The notes beneath the pieces were generated by a model. The model saw only the letters and a program-made list of their open reading frames with translations. It ran no database searches and was not told the DNA's origin. This document shows, in pieces, positions 17,277-25,476 of a stretch of DNA of 43,334 nt. Positions within the stretch are counted from its first letter, which is position 1; each line of letters starts with the position of its first letter. The position numbers and the translations under genes were made by a program. The DNA is from an uncultured Lachnospiraceae bacterium (GTDB lineage: Bacteria > Bacillota > Clostridia > Lachnospirales > Lachnospiraceae), in NCBI GenBank assembly GCA_910584965.1, contig CAJUDZ010000023.1:14531-57864 (forward strand), written 5' to 3'.

Positions 17277-17722
17277 GGGCACCTCTCATTCCCGCCGGCC
17301 TTGTCGAACAGTTCTTTTTCGGCCGCGCGTCTTCTGACAAGTCCTTTTAACACTTTCCCGCCTGCTTTGTTGTAAGCGGGAATTTTGGCGCTGATTTCGG
17401 AAATGGTGCGCTGTCCGTTCTGCAACAGCGTTCTGAGGTTACGGCTTCCGCAGTTAAAGGTAAAGCTGACCAGCGCATCGAACTGGTTTTGGTTCCAGTG
17501 GTATCTGCCGTCATAACCATTGACGGCTTTTTCGGCATTTGCGCAGTCTGCCTTTAAAAAGGAATCGGCCTGTGCCTGTGTGATGGTCTGGCCTTTGGAC
17601 ACGCCGGATGTATGGCCGTATCCGATGGTCCAGATGCCTACGCTGTCCTGATAGGCCGCCAGGCGGCATCCTTCGAAATTTTTGATCAGGGAAAGGCCCT
17701 GAGAGCTTACGGATAACTTCAT
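17273..17722 (-). CDS. Endolysin, GH24 phage-type lysozyme
   Basis: 149 residues, a normal size for single-domain T4/lambda-type lysozymes. It cleaves the beta-1,4 glycosidic bonds of peptidoglycan to release particles. The GH24 catalytic signature is clear: Glu17 in FEGCRLAAY, Asp26 in QDSVG and Thr32 in WTIGYGHT. Further family features are FDALVSFTFNCG and a C-terminal RRAAEKELF, the usual helix of this fold. There is no signal peptide, so export depends on the holin encoded just upstream. There is no separate cell-wall-binding domain. It forms a lysis cassette with the gene at 17729. Confidence 0.9.
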   Translation of the reverse strand: MKLSVSSQGLSLIKNFEGCRLAAYQDSVGIWTIGYGHTSGVSKGQTITQAQADSFLKADCANAEKAVNGYDGRYHWNQNQFDALVSFTFNCGSRNLRTLLQNGQRTISEISAKIPAYNKAGGKVLKGLVRRRAAEKELFDKAGGNERCP

Positions 17723-17728
17723 CAGAGC

Positions 17729-18142
17729 TCACATCCTTTCCTGCTTCCTGGCCAGGCCGACGGAAGACTCGATCTTGAGTTTCAGCCATTGGTCGAAGGA
17801 ACCGTATAACTGTTCGATGATTTTTTTCGTTTCATCGGAAATCTGGTTCAGGGCTTCCGTGTAGGCGAGCTGAAAGGCTTTTTTCTGCGCGGCGTCATCG
17901 AATCTGCCGCTTGCTTTCAGGGAGTCGGTATAGATCTGGTTGACATACAGTACTGCGTCCATGACGTCCGAGAGAGCGCCTTCGACCGTCTGGGCGATTG
18001 TTTCATTTTTGACTGCTTCTGCAATGATGTTGCTTTCCCGGATGCCGGCTTTGATCAGATTGACCGTATAGGCGGCGATGAGCGGTAAGATCATTGTCAG
18101 AAGGATGTACAGGATTTCGTTGATGATTTCTGAAAATTCCAT
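17729..18142 (-). CDS. Phage holin, LLH-like family
   Basis: 137 residues with one N-terminal membrane segment (residues ~10-30, ILYILLTMILPLIAAYTVNLI). A long helical, charged cytoplasmic part follows (VNQIYTDSLKASGRFDDAAQKKAFQLAYTEAL). This layout fits the LLH-type holins of Firmicute phages. It would form the membrane lesion that lets the lysozyme reach the wall. The ATG at 18142 follows GGAGGG. The lysozyme starts 6 bases after its stop. A LexA-like site lies 44 bases upstream. Confidence 0.7.
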   Translation of the reverse strand: MEFSEIINEILYILLTMILPLIAAYTVNLIKAGIRESNIIAEAVKNETIAQTVEGALSDVMDAVLYVNQIYTDSLKASGRFDDAAQKKAFQLAYTEALNQISDETKKIIEQLYGSFDQWLKLKIESSVGLARKQERM

Positions 18143-18185
18143 AGGAACCCTCCATTCTTATTTTGTTTGTGAATTGGTATCTGTC

Positions 18186-18199
18186 CGAACGGACGTTTA
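18186..18199. promoter_or_regulatory. LexA-like box upstream of the lysis genes
   Basis: CGAACGGACGTTTA has the form CGAAC-N4-GTT, with one mismatch in the inner palindrome GAAC-N4-GTTC. It overlaps the stop codon of the cysteine desulfurase and precedes the holin gene. I see no convincing promoter with it, so it may be chance. It is of interest because two better boxes control the sigma-like gene of the same element. Confidence 0.35.
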
Positions 18200-19345
18200 T
18201 TCAGCCGCATCGGTTTTTCTGAGGGATGCGGCGCATTGTTTTAATTTGCCGCACACATAATCCAGGTCTTCCTTGCTTTCTTTTCCTGAAAAGGTCATGC
18301 GGATGCAGCTGTGCATGTCTTCCGGTTTCATTCCGATTGCGTGCAGGGCAGCAGGGGGAGCAGGGTTTTTCTGACTGCAGGCCGAACCGGTGGATACCTG
18401 AATCCCGTACAGATCGAGAAGTATCATCAGGGATTCGCCTTCGATGCCATGAAAGCACAGATACAGGTGGCGGGGGAGTCTGCGCCCGGAAGATATGGGA
18501 GCGCCGACGAGCGTGCAGTCCGGTATGCGGCGGACGATGTATTCGTATACGTAATCTCTGTGGCGGGAGGTAATGGAAGCGTAGTCGTGGTCTGCGGCCG
18601 CTTTGCCGAGAGAGGCGATGCCGAGTGTATTTTCCGTGCCGCCGATAAGCCCTCTTTCCTGCGTACCGTAAATCAGGGGAGACAGCCTGATACCGCGGCG
18701 TTTCCAGAGGACGCCCACGCCTTTCAGCGCGCGGAGTTTGTGGCCGCTGAAGGTCAGCATGTCCACATAAGGGGCCCAGAGGCCCATATCGACCGGGTAA
18801 GAGGGGATGTAGCCGGTGGCGTCTACCAGCAGAAGGCCGTTATGTTTTTTGACGACAGAGCCGATTCCGGCAATGTCCTGGATGGTGCCGGTTTCCGAAC
18901 CGGCCGCTTCGATGCAGACAAGAGGGCGAAGGCGGCTGTGTGCGGAGAGAAGATCATCAAGAGCGGTTGGGGATATTTCCCCGAAGGAATTAACGGTAAG
19001 CGGCGTATGGTATGTACAGGATTCACAGGCCAGCAGCATGGATTTGTGGGCGGTCGGCGAATAGAAGACTTCGTATTGGCCGGCCGGCGGTTTGTCTGTT
19101 ACGAGGCCCCTGACGGCCAGCGTATTGCCGGCAGAGCCGCCGCCGGTGAAAAAAATGTCATCCGGTGCGGCGTTCAAAAATCCGGCAACGGATGCTCTTG
19201 CCTGCGTTATGAGCTGGCCGGCCCGTACGCCGACGGTGTGGAGAGAAGAGGGGTTGCCGTATACCGGCAGCAGAGAGATCAGGTAGTTTTTCATGGAATC
19301 GGAGAGCGGTGCTGCCGCCGCATGATCCAGATAAATTGATTTCAT
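18197..19345 (-). CDS. Cysteine desulfurase, NifS/IscS family
   Basis: 382 residues, full length for the family. It uses PLP to take sulfur from cysteine and hold it as a persulfide for Fe-S clusters, tRNA thiolation or other sulfur carriers. Visible motifs are DHAAAAPL and YGNPSSLH at the start, FTGGGSAGN (66-74), His100 stacking on PLP, Asp175 contacting its pyridine nitrogen, SGHK with PLP lysine Lys203, GGTEN (235-239), and STGSAC with catalytic Cys323. All key residues are present, so it should be active. What is odd is the place: it sits between the tail-tube genes and the lysis cassette, in the same direction and with a weak ribosome site. No IscU, tRNA-thiolation or Dnd phosphorothioation gene is nearby. 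It is a cargo gene with unknown purpose. Confidence 0.85.
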   Translation of the reverse strand: MKSIYLDHAAAAPLSDSMKNYLISLLPVYGNPSSLHTVGVRAGQLITQARASVAGFLNAAPDDIFFTGGGSAGNTLAVRGLVTDKPPAGQYEVFYSPTAHKSMLLACESCTYHTPLTVNSFGEISPTALDDLLSAHSRLRPLVCIEAAGSETGTIQDIAGIGSVVKKHNGLLLVDATGYIPSYPVDMGLWAPYVDMLTFSGHKLRALKGVGVLWKRRGIRLSPLIYGTQERGLIGGTENTLGIASLGKAAADHDYASITSRHRDYVYEYIVRRIPDCTLVGAPISSGRRLPRHLYLCFHGIEGESLMILLDLYGIQVSTGSACSQKNPAPPAALHAIGMKPEDMHSCIRMTFSGKESKEDLDYVCGKLKQCAASLRKTDAAE

Positions 19346-19402
19346 ATTTGTGCCTGTCCGCGCGCTGCGTCGCGCATGGAATCAACGGTTGAATACGCAT
19401 TT

Positions 19403-19708
19403 TTATTCAACGTCATGCCTCCTTTCGATGGGGAGGCCGCCATAGATATCCGCCAGCAGTCTGCGGGCGCTTTCCCGGTACGTTTCATGACCGGACAGAT
19501 CGAGGGCGGACAGCAGTTCTTTTGCATGTTCTCTGTCGATTATCTGATTGTTGTAATCTTTCAATACCATAAAAATCCTGAAATGTTCGAGGGTGTCCGT
19601 CAGCGTCCGCCAGGGGGTGAAAGCGGTGGTTTTGCTGCACAGGTCGCAGCTGTGATACCCGGCGCCGCACAGGACGCACCAGTGGTTTATTTTTTTTCCG
19701 GTTTCCAT
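19403..19708 (-). CDS. Small zinc-binding protein of the tail operon
   Basis: 101 residues. Near the N-terminus is CVLCGAGYHSCDLC, three close cysteine pairs or knuckles with a histidine that would bind zinc. The rest is helical (LEHFRIFMVLKDYNNQIIDREHAKELLSAL). It has an AAGGAG site 10 bases before the ATG. It follows the tail-tube gene, where siphophages often encode tail assembly chaperones, but the zinc site is not typical of those. I cannot name the family. Confidence 0.5.
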   Translation of the reverse strand: METGKKINHWCVLCGAGYHSCDLCSKTTAFTPWRTLTDTLEHFRIFMVLKDYNNQIIDREHAKELLSALDLSGHETYRESARRLLADIYGGLPIERRHDVE

Positions 19709-19771
19709 GGTGAGTAAGCTCCTTTTTTGCAGGGACGGCGCGGAAAGCGCCGCCCATTGGCTGTTGCGGGA

Positions 19772-20545
19772 TTATTCTGCAATGATTACGCTGAACAGAT
19801 CTGCGCCGTCGACGGAGTCGTCGCAGTAGTCTTTCATAAAGTCGATGCTGAAGCTGTGTTTACCGGTTCCGGTAAGCGCCGTTTCGATTGCGGATGAATC
19901 GATTTTGCCTCTTCTGGCAACGATCGTTCCGGCGTATTTGACATTTTCATTGCACATGTCTTTGAAGATTGCGAAAATCTTGACGCCGACTGCTTCGGGG
20001 AATTTTTCCGCGCTGTTCTTAACGCGTACCGCGTTAGCGGATTCGTATTCATATTCCACATAAATCTTGCCGGTTATGCCCGTGGGAACGGTAATTTCCT
20101 GATCGGAAATGGAAAATTCCGTCTCGCTTGCAGCGGCGCCGAGCGTATACTTTGTTGCGAGCTGGCCGCTTTCCAGTTTGTAGATGTGTCTGATTTCGGA
20201 AGACGGCATGTGGGAGAGCGTAATTTTGCCATTTTCCACGGTCAGGATTTCCTCGATGGGAACGATGATTTTGTCGGATTCGCTGGCGAGTTCTTTGTCA
20301 GCGCCGTACTGCAAAGCGAGCAGATCCACGCTGAACAGGGAATTGTTAGCGGTAAATTTGCCGGTTTTTGCCCGGAACAGCTTGGTGATCAGCGCACCCT
20401 GTGCATCCGTAATATCTTCGCCTTCTGCGGCTGTCTGTAAACTGGGTTCCTCCAGTTTGGTAAGACGCCCGATGACGGAACCGTCAGCGAGATCGGTAAA
20501 AATGAGGCTGCGCACCTTGTCGAGAATTAATTCGTTTACGTTCAT
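19772..20545 (-). CDS. Probable major tail tube protein
   Basis: 257 residues, predicted mostly beta with no signal peptide or membrane segment. Segments such as FTANNSLFSVDLLALQYG and KIYVEYEYESANAVRV are strand-rich, and a conserved-looking end (GKIDSSAIETALTGTGKHSFSIDFMKDYCD) resembles tube subunits that stack into rings. The ribosome site is strong (AAGGAGGAAC). It lies upstream of the tape measure gene, in the proper order for a tail module. A capsid role is possible but less likely, because no terminase, portal or protease is present. Evidence is composition and order, not a recognised domain. Confidence 0.5.
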   Translation of the reverse strand: MNVNELILDKVRSLIFTDLADGSVIGRLTKLEEPSLQTAAEGEDITDAQGALITKLFRAKTGKFTANNSLFSVDLLALQYGADKELASESDKIIVPIEEILTVENGKITLSHMPSSEIRHIYKLESGQLATKYTLGAAASETEFSISDQEITVPTGITGKIYVEYEYESANAVRVKNSAEKFPEAVGVKIFAIFKDMCNENVKYAGTIVARRGKIDSSAIETALTGTGKHSFSIDFMKDYCDDSVDGADLFSVIIAE

Positions 20546-20584
20546 ATTTAGTTCCTCCTTATTAAAAAGTTTGGGGGCTCTTGT

Positions 20585-21343
20585 TTAATCGAGCTCGCCC
20601 ATATAATTTAAAACGTCTTTGTCGATTTTGGCCAGGTTTACGCCAAAACCGGAATAGCCGCTCTGTAAAAGCAGTTCGGCATTTTTAATTTTGCTGATAC
20701 GGGCCACGCTGTCCATGAAAGCGCGTATTTTCATTTGAAAGACGGTCGTATCGTCCCGTTTAAAGCCTTCCGAGTTCACCATTGTGGAAATCAGGGGTAA
20801 AAGGCATGAGCCGGAGGCTTTGTCCTTGTTCTCTTCATATTCGTTTCGTGCGTCGTCGATCAGAATCTGGCGGGTCATTTCATTTCCCGGAAGTTCATCA
20901 TTGCGTTTCAGCCTGTGCATCTGCCGCAATACGCCGACGATGGAGGCATACAGATATTTGTCGATCTGTATATAGCTTCCGTCCGCAAAGTTCTGCATCA
21001 TAACGTCTTCCTGAAGCTCTTTATGAAAAGTCATTTTCATCTGGGAAAAGTCCAGGGAATCGCCGAACAGTATGCGGGTATCGTCTTTTGTGTATTTGAC
21101 GGACAGAATGGAATAGAAAAGTTCGAAATCGGAAATTTTCGTGTAGTCGATGCCGATATCGTGCAGCTGCCATTTTAAGTCCGCGCCGACCGCGCACAGC
21201 GTATGTATCATACTGAAATACCTGTTTTCGCCGTATAATTTGATTTCGTTCAGGGTCGGCTGGCGGATGGACAGTCTGTCATTGAGCCGGTAGCTGTCGC
21301 CGCCGTAGATTTTTAAAGCGTCAAAATTGTCGTTGATTTTCAT
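20585..21343 (-). CDS. Probable tail assembly protein
   Basis: 252 residues, largely helical and soluble. The N-terminal part reads LSIRQPTLNEIKLYGENRYFSMIHTLCAVGADLKWQL. A similar pattern (RQPTL.EI, Yf..) is one I associate with Firmicute prophage proteins encoded next to tail-tube genes, probably chaperones. The C-terminus (LLLQSGYSGFGVNLAKI) is also characteristic in tone. It starts at an ATG after AGGTGATC and ends 40 bases before the probable tube gene, so the two are co-transcribed. Function is inferred from position. Confidence 0.4.
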   Translation of the reverse strand: MKINDNFDALKIYGGDSYRLNDRLSIRQPTLNEIKLYGENRYFSMIHTLCAVGADLKWQLHDIGIDYTKISDFELFYSILSVKYTKDDTRILFGDSLDFSQMKMTFHKELQEDVMMQNFADGSYIQIDKYLYASIVGVLRQMHRLKRNDELPGNEMTRQILIDDARNEYEENKDKASGSCLLPLISTMVNSEGFKRDDTTVFQMKIRAFMDSVARISKIKNAELLLQSGYSGFGVNLAKIDKDVLNYMGELD

Positions 21344-21553
21344 AATTGATCACCTGTCTGTTTGTTCTGATCGGGTTGATGAATATTTACAGTGGATTGC
21401 GCCCCTGTCCACTGAGAGAGGGCAGACGACGATACCGCCGAATGGCAGTACCGCCGCCTGCGTAAGAAAAGCGGCAATTCTTTCCACCTCTGATATATAA
21501 CACCGTAAAATCCGGCGGAAATGCCCTTGTTACGCGGAGAAAGGACGCTTTTT
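21344..21553 (-). other. Intergenic leader between two operon genes
   Basis: This 210-base gap is unusually long for the operon. On the minus strand it holds a short hairpin (GCCGC...GCGGC near 21450-21475) and repeated CCGCC motifs, but no clear promoter, terminator or small gene. It could be a leader or mRNA processing region for the tail genes. Confidence 0.3.
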
Positions 21554-22399
21554 CTAAAAAGTAACCTTGCTTCTGTATTTCCGCATGCGGTTTCCGGCAT
21601 CGGCCTGATTGACCTTTTTGTAACAGTCTCTGCAGTATTTTGTGCGGTTATTTGTCTTTTCGATCAGGGCGCCGCAACGAACGCACCGGGTGTAGCGGTT
21701 GCCATGCCCGCGCCGGACCCCGTAAAAGGCTTTCTGATAATTCCGGAAACGATGTTCCAGCGTCCGGCACAGATAAGCGACGTAAAAATGGTCTTCGGTT
21801 AAAAAATCGAGACAACCCGAAAGTTTTGAATCGTCTTCGTACTCTTCGATGAGCTTACAGTTGTCAAATCCCGTTTTCAGAAAATCTTCGACGACCTTTT
21901 TGTAGTCGTGAAAGGACAGGGACATTTTTTCCGTCTGCAGGCGGGCTTTTACTTTCTCAGCCCGGTCCATTGCGTCGTCGATCAGTTCGGTAACGGTTTC
22001 GGCGTCCATGTCGATGCCGGACGTCCATTCATAATACAGCCGTTTGGGCGTTTTCAGTAAGTCCATGTATTCCCTGTCCGGAATGACTTCTTTATCAAAA
22101 TGCCTTGTATAAAGATTGTTAATTTTTTGTCTGAGAATGGAATGCCAGTCATCGTCTCTGGTCATGGATTTATAATATTTGTATTCGACGTCCGACCAGG
22201 CATCGAAGACCTGTCCGGTCTCCGTACATAACAGATCTTTCCGCACATGGAACCGGATGGACTTCGTGTAGATTCTGCGTTTGTTGGCGGAAGACCAGAC
22301 AGAAGCGCAGAAGGCGCTGAAGATATCGTCTTTTTCCTCCTGTGTGCCGGCCTCTTTGTAATCTTCCAGAATTTCGTATAAGAACATCGTTTCATTCAT
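21554..22399 (-). CDS. Zinc-ribbon protein coupled to the RNA polymerase gene
   Basis: 281 residues from the ATG at 22399, which has AAAGGAG 14 bases upstream and overlaps the end of the polymerase gene (ATGAATGA). Translation is therefore coupled to it. The body is helical and charged, with many Asp, Lys and Tyr. A zinc finger lies at the C-terminus (CVRCGALIEKTNNRTKYCRDC, about residues 233-253), followed by a very basic tail (NRMRKYRSKVTF). A basic, zinc-ribbon protein made together with an RNA polymerase-like protein could be a template-binding or promoter-recognition partner. That is inference; I do not recognise the family. Confidence 0.6.
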   Translation of the reverse strand: MNETMFLYEILEDYKEAGTQEEKDDIFSAFCASVWSSANKRRIYTKSIRFHVRKDLLCTETGQVFDAWSDVEYKYYKSMTRDDDWHSILRQKINNLYTRHFDKEVIPDREYMDLLKTPKRLYYEWTSGIDMDAETVTELIDDAMDRAEKVKARLQTEKMSLSFHDYKKVVEDFLKTGFDNCKLIEEYEDDSKLSGCLDFLTEDHFYVAYLCRTLEHRFRNYQKAFYGVRRGHGNRYTRCVRCGALIEKTNNRTKYCRDCYKKVNQADAGNRMRKYRSKVTF

Positions 22400-25127
22400 G
22401 CTGATTGGTATCACTCCTTTGAAAGCGGTAGTATTTTCCGAGATATTCGTAAGCGCCCTCCGTTCCGGCAGGGACTTCCCGGATGGAGACGGCTTCGCCC
22501 GGCTGTGTATGCTTTTGCAGATTTTCAATGATATATGCGCCGTAGGCCGACCATGCGAACGCTTTGCTGACGGAAACGGAAGCATAAGAAGCGCTGATGA
22601 CATAGTTTGCGATCAGGCGTTCGTCGGTCGGATGTCTGTCAGCCGGACGTTCGTTTATCGTGCAGCTGTCAGCCGGACGACCGTTTATCGTGCAGTCGTC
22701 AGCCTGATGTTCGTCAGTCGGGGACGTTCTGCCCTGAATTTCTTCGAGCAGTTTCTTCCTATAAAAGGCGGTGGTCTCTTCGCGGTAAAGTTTTTCGTTT
22801 GCGGCATCGAACTTTTCCGTACGGGAACTGATGTGCTGTTTCAGGTCAGCCGCGTATTGATTGATATATTTCCGGCAGATCCGGCTTATTTTTCTGTCCG
22901 ATAAATCCAGAGCGGTATCGATGATCAGCGGCCTTATAGCGGTCAGGGCGCCGATATCGTGGTTCCATAGGACCTGTTTTTTCTCCCATGCGCAGAGGTA
23001 CTCGCAGAGTTCGTTCATGGGAGAGGGAGAATGATAGGCGTTTAAGGGCGCTTTGTCTTCCTCTTTTTCGGCCCGTCTGTTTTTTTCCGCGATCGAACGG
23101 TAGGTCTTCATCTTGGCCGGGTAATGATACAGGAGAAAAAAGGGCAGTCTGTCCAGATATTTTCGCATCCTGCCGTTCATATGCCAGCGCAGTCCGGTTT
23201 TTAAAAAGTCGATTTCTTTTCCCTGAAAAACGCGGAGCAGGGAAATATCATCCTCATACAGTTTTCGGATATTTTCGTCGGTAGTGTATTTGTTTTCGAT
23301 GCTGGTCGCCACGTTGGTAATTTCGCCGATTCGGGAATCTCTCGTCATGACTTCGTAGTCGGTGAGATTTTCGGCGGTATACGGTTTGGAACAGGCGGTA
23401 ACTTTGTCTTCCATATCGAGAATGATCTTCTTGTCGATTTTGGAATCGATCAGGACCGGGTCGTCAGACAGCAAAAAGATGTCTCCGTCAAAATCCGCGC
23501 CGCCCTGCTGCGGAGCGGAGGCGTCATACAGATTAAACATGACGATGTCCTGGTCTTTGAAATGGCGGAGCCATTGGCCGATCAGGGCGTTTGGGGCATT
23601 TTTAATCCGGTTGACTTCGGAAGGGTCGATTAAGGGCGAGCGGAACGATACGAGATCGCCGCCGTCGAAGTTGGCGCTGTACAGTTCGCCTTCCTTCAGA
23701 CAGCCCGTGGGTTCCAGGCCGGCCGCGTATTGTAAATAGCCGATCATATCGCCGACGCCGGTATGGTAGAAACCGGAACAGTATATTTTTCCGGTTTTGG
23801 CTTCGTCGATGGCTTTTTTCAGTTTCCGGTATAAAAACTGTTTGATGGCCGGGTCTTGCAACATGCTGTCATTTTGCAGCGCGGCTTCCAGGTATCTGCT
23901 TTCCGGCTCGTAATCTTCGGTGTCCGTGATTCCCAGAAACCTGAAAGTATAAAATTTGTCGCCCCGTATGATTTTCTCAAACAGGGAAGTTGTGTATTTG
24001 GCGAGGTTGATTATTTTTCCGGCGTTACTGCCGTCCAGGATATCGTAACTGTCCGTTCCTTTTTTTTCATAATGGGCGATATATTTCGGGTTCCACAAAT
24101 CCAGACATTGCAGATACTGGAAATTCATGCGGGTATACGGACTGATGTGCCGGATATGGTGGCTGTATTTGCTGATACCCAGCCTGAACGCATACTTTTT
24201 CAGGGTATTCATGTATTCGTTCCATGCGTTCCGGCCGTATTTTTCCAGAAAAAGCCCGTGTCCCTTGAACATGGATGTGTTCCAGATACAGTCGATGGTA
24301 TCGATCGGATGACGGCTGCCGTAAATATCCGTGATGTATTCATATCCCCATGTTTTTAGGATCTGCCGGAAGGGTACGTAAACGGAATAGCCTTTGATAA
24401 AGGGCAGGCGGATTTGCGCGCCGACGGCATTATAGTCGAGACCGAGCTGTGCGCTGATCCGTTCCGTAAAGTCCCATTCATGACAGCCGCAACCGTCGAA
24501 CGGGGAAAGTTTCAGGTCTTTATAGTCTTCCTCGATTTCCCGCGCGGTATAGCTCCTGCGTTCGCCCGTTTCCGGGTCGGTAAATTCGCGTTCCCGTTCC
24601 GTCACATATTTGATGAGCTGATCGGGAAGGATTTTTTCATACTCTCCGATGATGACGATGTTCGGCATATAATCGCGGATGAGCGTACAAGAGCTGAATA
24701 CCAGGCACCGCTGGGCCTCATATTTGGAAATAACGCATTCTTTGACCGGAATATCCATCTGCGTAATGCGGTACAGTTCATCGAAAATACCGTCGCATAC
24801 AAATGCGGTGATCCCTTCCTTGCCCTGTGAAGCGGATTTCCCGAAACGGGCGTAATGGACGCCGTTGTACCGGAAGCCTTTTTCCAAAAGATGCCGCAAT
24901 TCCTTCTCCTGGCGGGGATTTTTTACGGCGGAAACGAGAATCACTTCTTCAATATGTAAAGACGGCTTTCCGCGCAGTCTTTCGATCTGGTCGAATAAAA
25001 GGGAGTCGCCCTGTGACACCAGATATCCTTTGTTTATTTCCGTTTCCCTGTCGGCCTGCATGTCAAAGTTCCGGCCGATCAGGTCCTTTATGGGAATTTT
25101 AATCAGCGTATGCAGCATTGTGTTCAT
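22392..25127 (-). CDS. Single-chain double-psi-barrel RNA polymerase-like protein (YonO/QDE-1 type)
   Basis: 911 residues from the ATG at 25127, 9 bases after AGGGAGG; an upstream frame to 25184 is less likely. Residues 211-246 read DGCG...VGAQIRL..IKG. This is the first-barrel signature of eukaryotic-type RNA-dependent RNA polymerases (DGvG...QIR...KG), with Lys245 as the expected catalytic lysine. Residues 495-500 (FRSPLI) and 543-549 (GADFDGD) match the second barrel of the beta-prime subunit (NRxP, then NADFDGD). Asp545, Asp547 and Asp549 would hold the catalytic magnesium. Known relatives in plan are YonO of phage SPbeta, gp66 of crAss-like phages and fungal QDE-1. It heads the tail operon and is divergent from a sigma-like gene, so it probably transcribes part of this element. 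A 30-bp minisatellite lies in its C-terminal region. Whether the template is DNA or RNA cannot be told. Confidence 0.85.
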   Translation of the reverse strand: MNTMLHTLIKIPIKDLIGRNFDMQADRETEINKGYLVSQGDSLLFDQIERLRGKPSLHIEEVILVSAVKNPRQEKELRHLLEKGFRYNGVHYARFGKSASQGKEGITAFVCDGIFDELYRITQMDIPVKECVISKYEAQRCLVFSSCTLIRDYMPNIVIIGEYEKILPDQLIKYVTEREREFTDPETGERRSYTAREIEEDYKDLKLSPFDGCGCHEWDFTERISAQLGLDYNAVGAQIRLPFIKGYSVYVPFRQILKTWGYEYITDIYGSRHPIDTIDCIWNTSMFKGHGLFLEKYGRNAWNEYMNTLKKYAFRLGISKYSHHIRHISPYTRMNFQYLQCLDLWNPKYIAHYEKKGTDSYDILDGSNAGKIINLAKYTTSLFEKIIRGDKFYTFRFLGITDTEDYEPESRYLEAALQNDSMLQDPAIKQFLYRKLKKAIDEAKTGKIYCSGFYHTGVGDMIGYLQYAAGLEPTGCLKEGELYSANFDGGDLVSFRSPLIDPSEVNRIKNAPNALIGQWLRHFKDQDIVMFNLYDASAPQQGGADFDGDIFLLSDDPVLIDSKIDKKIILDMEDKVTACSKPYTAENLTDYEVMTRDSRIGEITNVATSIENKYTTDENIRKLYEDDISLLRVFQGKEIDFLKTGLRWHMNGRMRKYLDRLPFFLLYHYPAKMKTYRSIAEKNRRAEKEEDKAPLNAYHSPSPMNELCEYLCAWEKKQVLWNHDIGALTAIRPLIIDTALDLSDRKISRICRKYINQYAADLKQHISSRTEKFDAANEKLYREETTAFYRKKLLEEIQGRTSPTDEHQADDCTINGRPADSCTINERPADRHPTDERLIANYVISASYASVSVSKAFAWSAYGAYIIENLQKHTQPGEAVSIREVPAGTEGAYEYLGKYYRFQRSDTNQHE
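22637..22714. repeat. 30-bp tandem repeat in the RNA polymerase gene
   Basis: Two nearly identical 30-bp units (22637-22666, 22667-22696) and degenerate partial units on both sides encode ten-residue repeats of the type DxCTINxRPA. They lie in the polymerase C-terminal region, after the conserved core. Unit number could vary between strains without shifting the frame. Confidence 0.75.
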
Positions 25128-25335
25128 GTCCGTTTGCCTCCCTGTATTGTTTTTTTTCCGTATTTTTCCGGCATTGTTCGTCAAAGCTCTGATCCGACCT
25201 GATTCTGTCGGCCATTTCCGACATCGTTATTTTGCGGTTGAAATCGCTGAAACGGATTTTTCCGCCGAAAGTTGTATGCGCCGCCTGATAAAATCCGGTC
25301 TTATGAAGTCCTGTGTGATAAAATGTTCCGTTCAT
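25099..25335 (-). CDS. Small leader gene of the tail operon
   Basis: 78 residues, polar and basic, rich in His, Lys and Arg (TFGGKIRFSDFNRKITMSEMADRIRSDQ). AAGGAGG lies upstream but 14 bases from the ATG, which is long. The 3' end overlaps the start of the polymerase gene by 29 bases, so the two are likely coupled. It is the first gene of the minus-strand unit and faces the sigma-like gene. No family recognised. Confidence 0.45.
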   Translation of the reverse strand: MNGTFYHTGLHKTGFYQAAHTTFGGKIRFSDFNRKITMSEMADRIRSDQSFDEQCRKNTEKKQYREANGHEHNAAYAD

Positions 25336-25453
25336 AGGTTTTGTAAATGCCTCCTTTTTGGTGTGATAGTTTTTATTTCTCCTTTTGGTGACGGAAAAGT
25401 TCCAAATTTATAAAACGCCGGCAGAAGAATCGGTCCGGACGAAAAAACGGGAA

Positions 25454-25467
25454 AGAACAAATGTTCG
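25454..25467. promoter_or_regulatory. LexA (SOS) box 1
   Basis: AGAACAAATGTTCG contains the exact inner palindrome GAAC-N4-GTTC of Gram-positive LexA operators. It lies just upstream of the -35 of the sigma-like gene's promoter and about 120 bases upstream of the divergent tail operon, so LexA here could affect both. Confidence 0.75.
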
Positions 25468-25476
25468 GAAATGGTA

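Noticed and set aside
18311..19339. Long plus-strand open frame (342 codons) opposite the cysteine desulfurase
   Set aside because: It is antisense to a gene with clear catalytic motifs, has no ribosome site and no recognisable protein pattern; it is caused by high G+C codon bias.
18197..19345. Cysteine desulfurase as DndA/IscS of a DNA phosphorothioation system
   Set aside because: No DndB-E or SspB-E type genes occur in the window; the neighbours are tail and lysis genes.
19772..20545. Beta-rich protein as a major capsid protein
   Set aside because: No protease, scaffold, portal or terminase is present and the gene order fits a tail tube; capsid is kept only as a remote alternative.
22637..22714. 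Short regularly spaced repeats as a CRISPR array
   Set aside because: Units are contiguous, without unique spacers, and encode in-frame peptide repeats; no cas genes are near.
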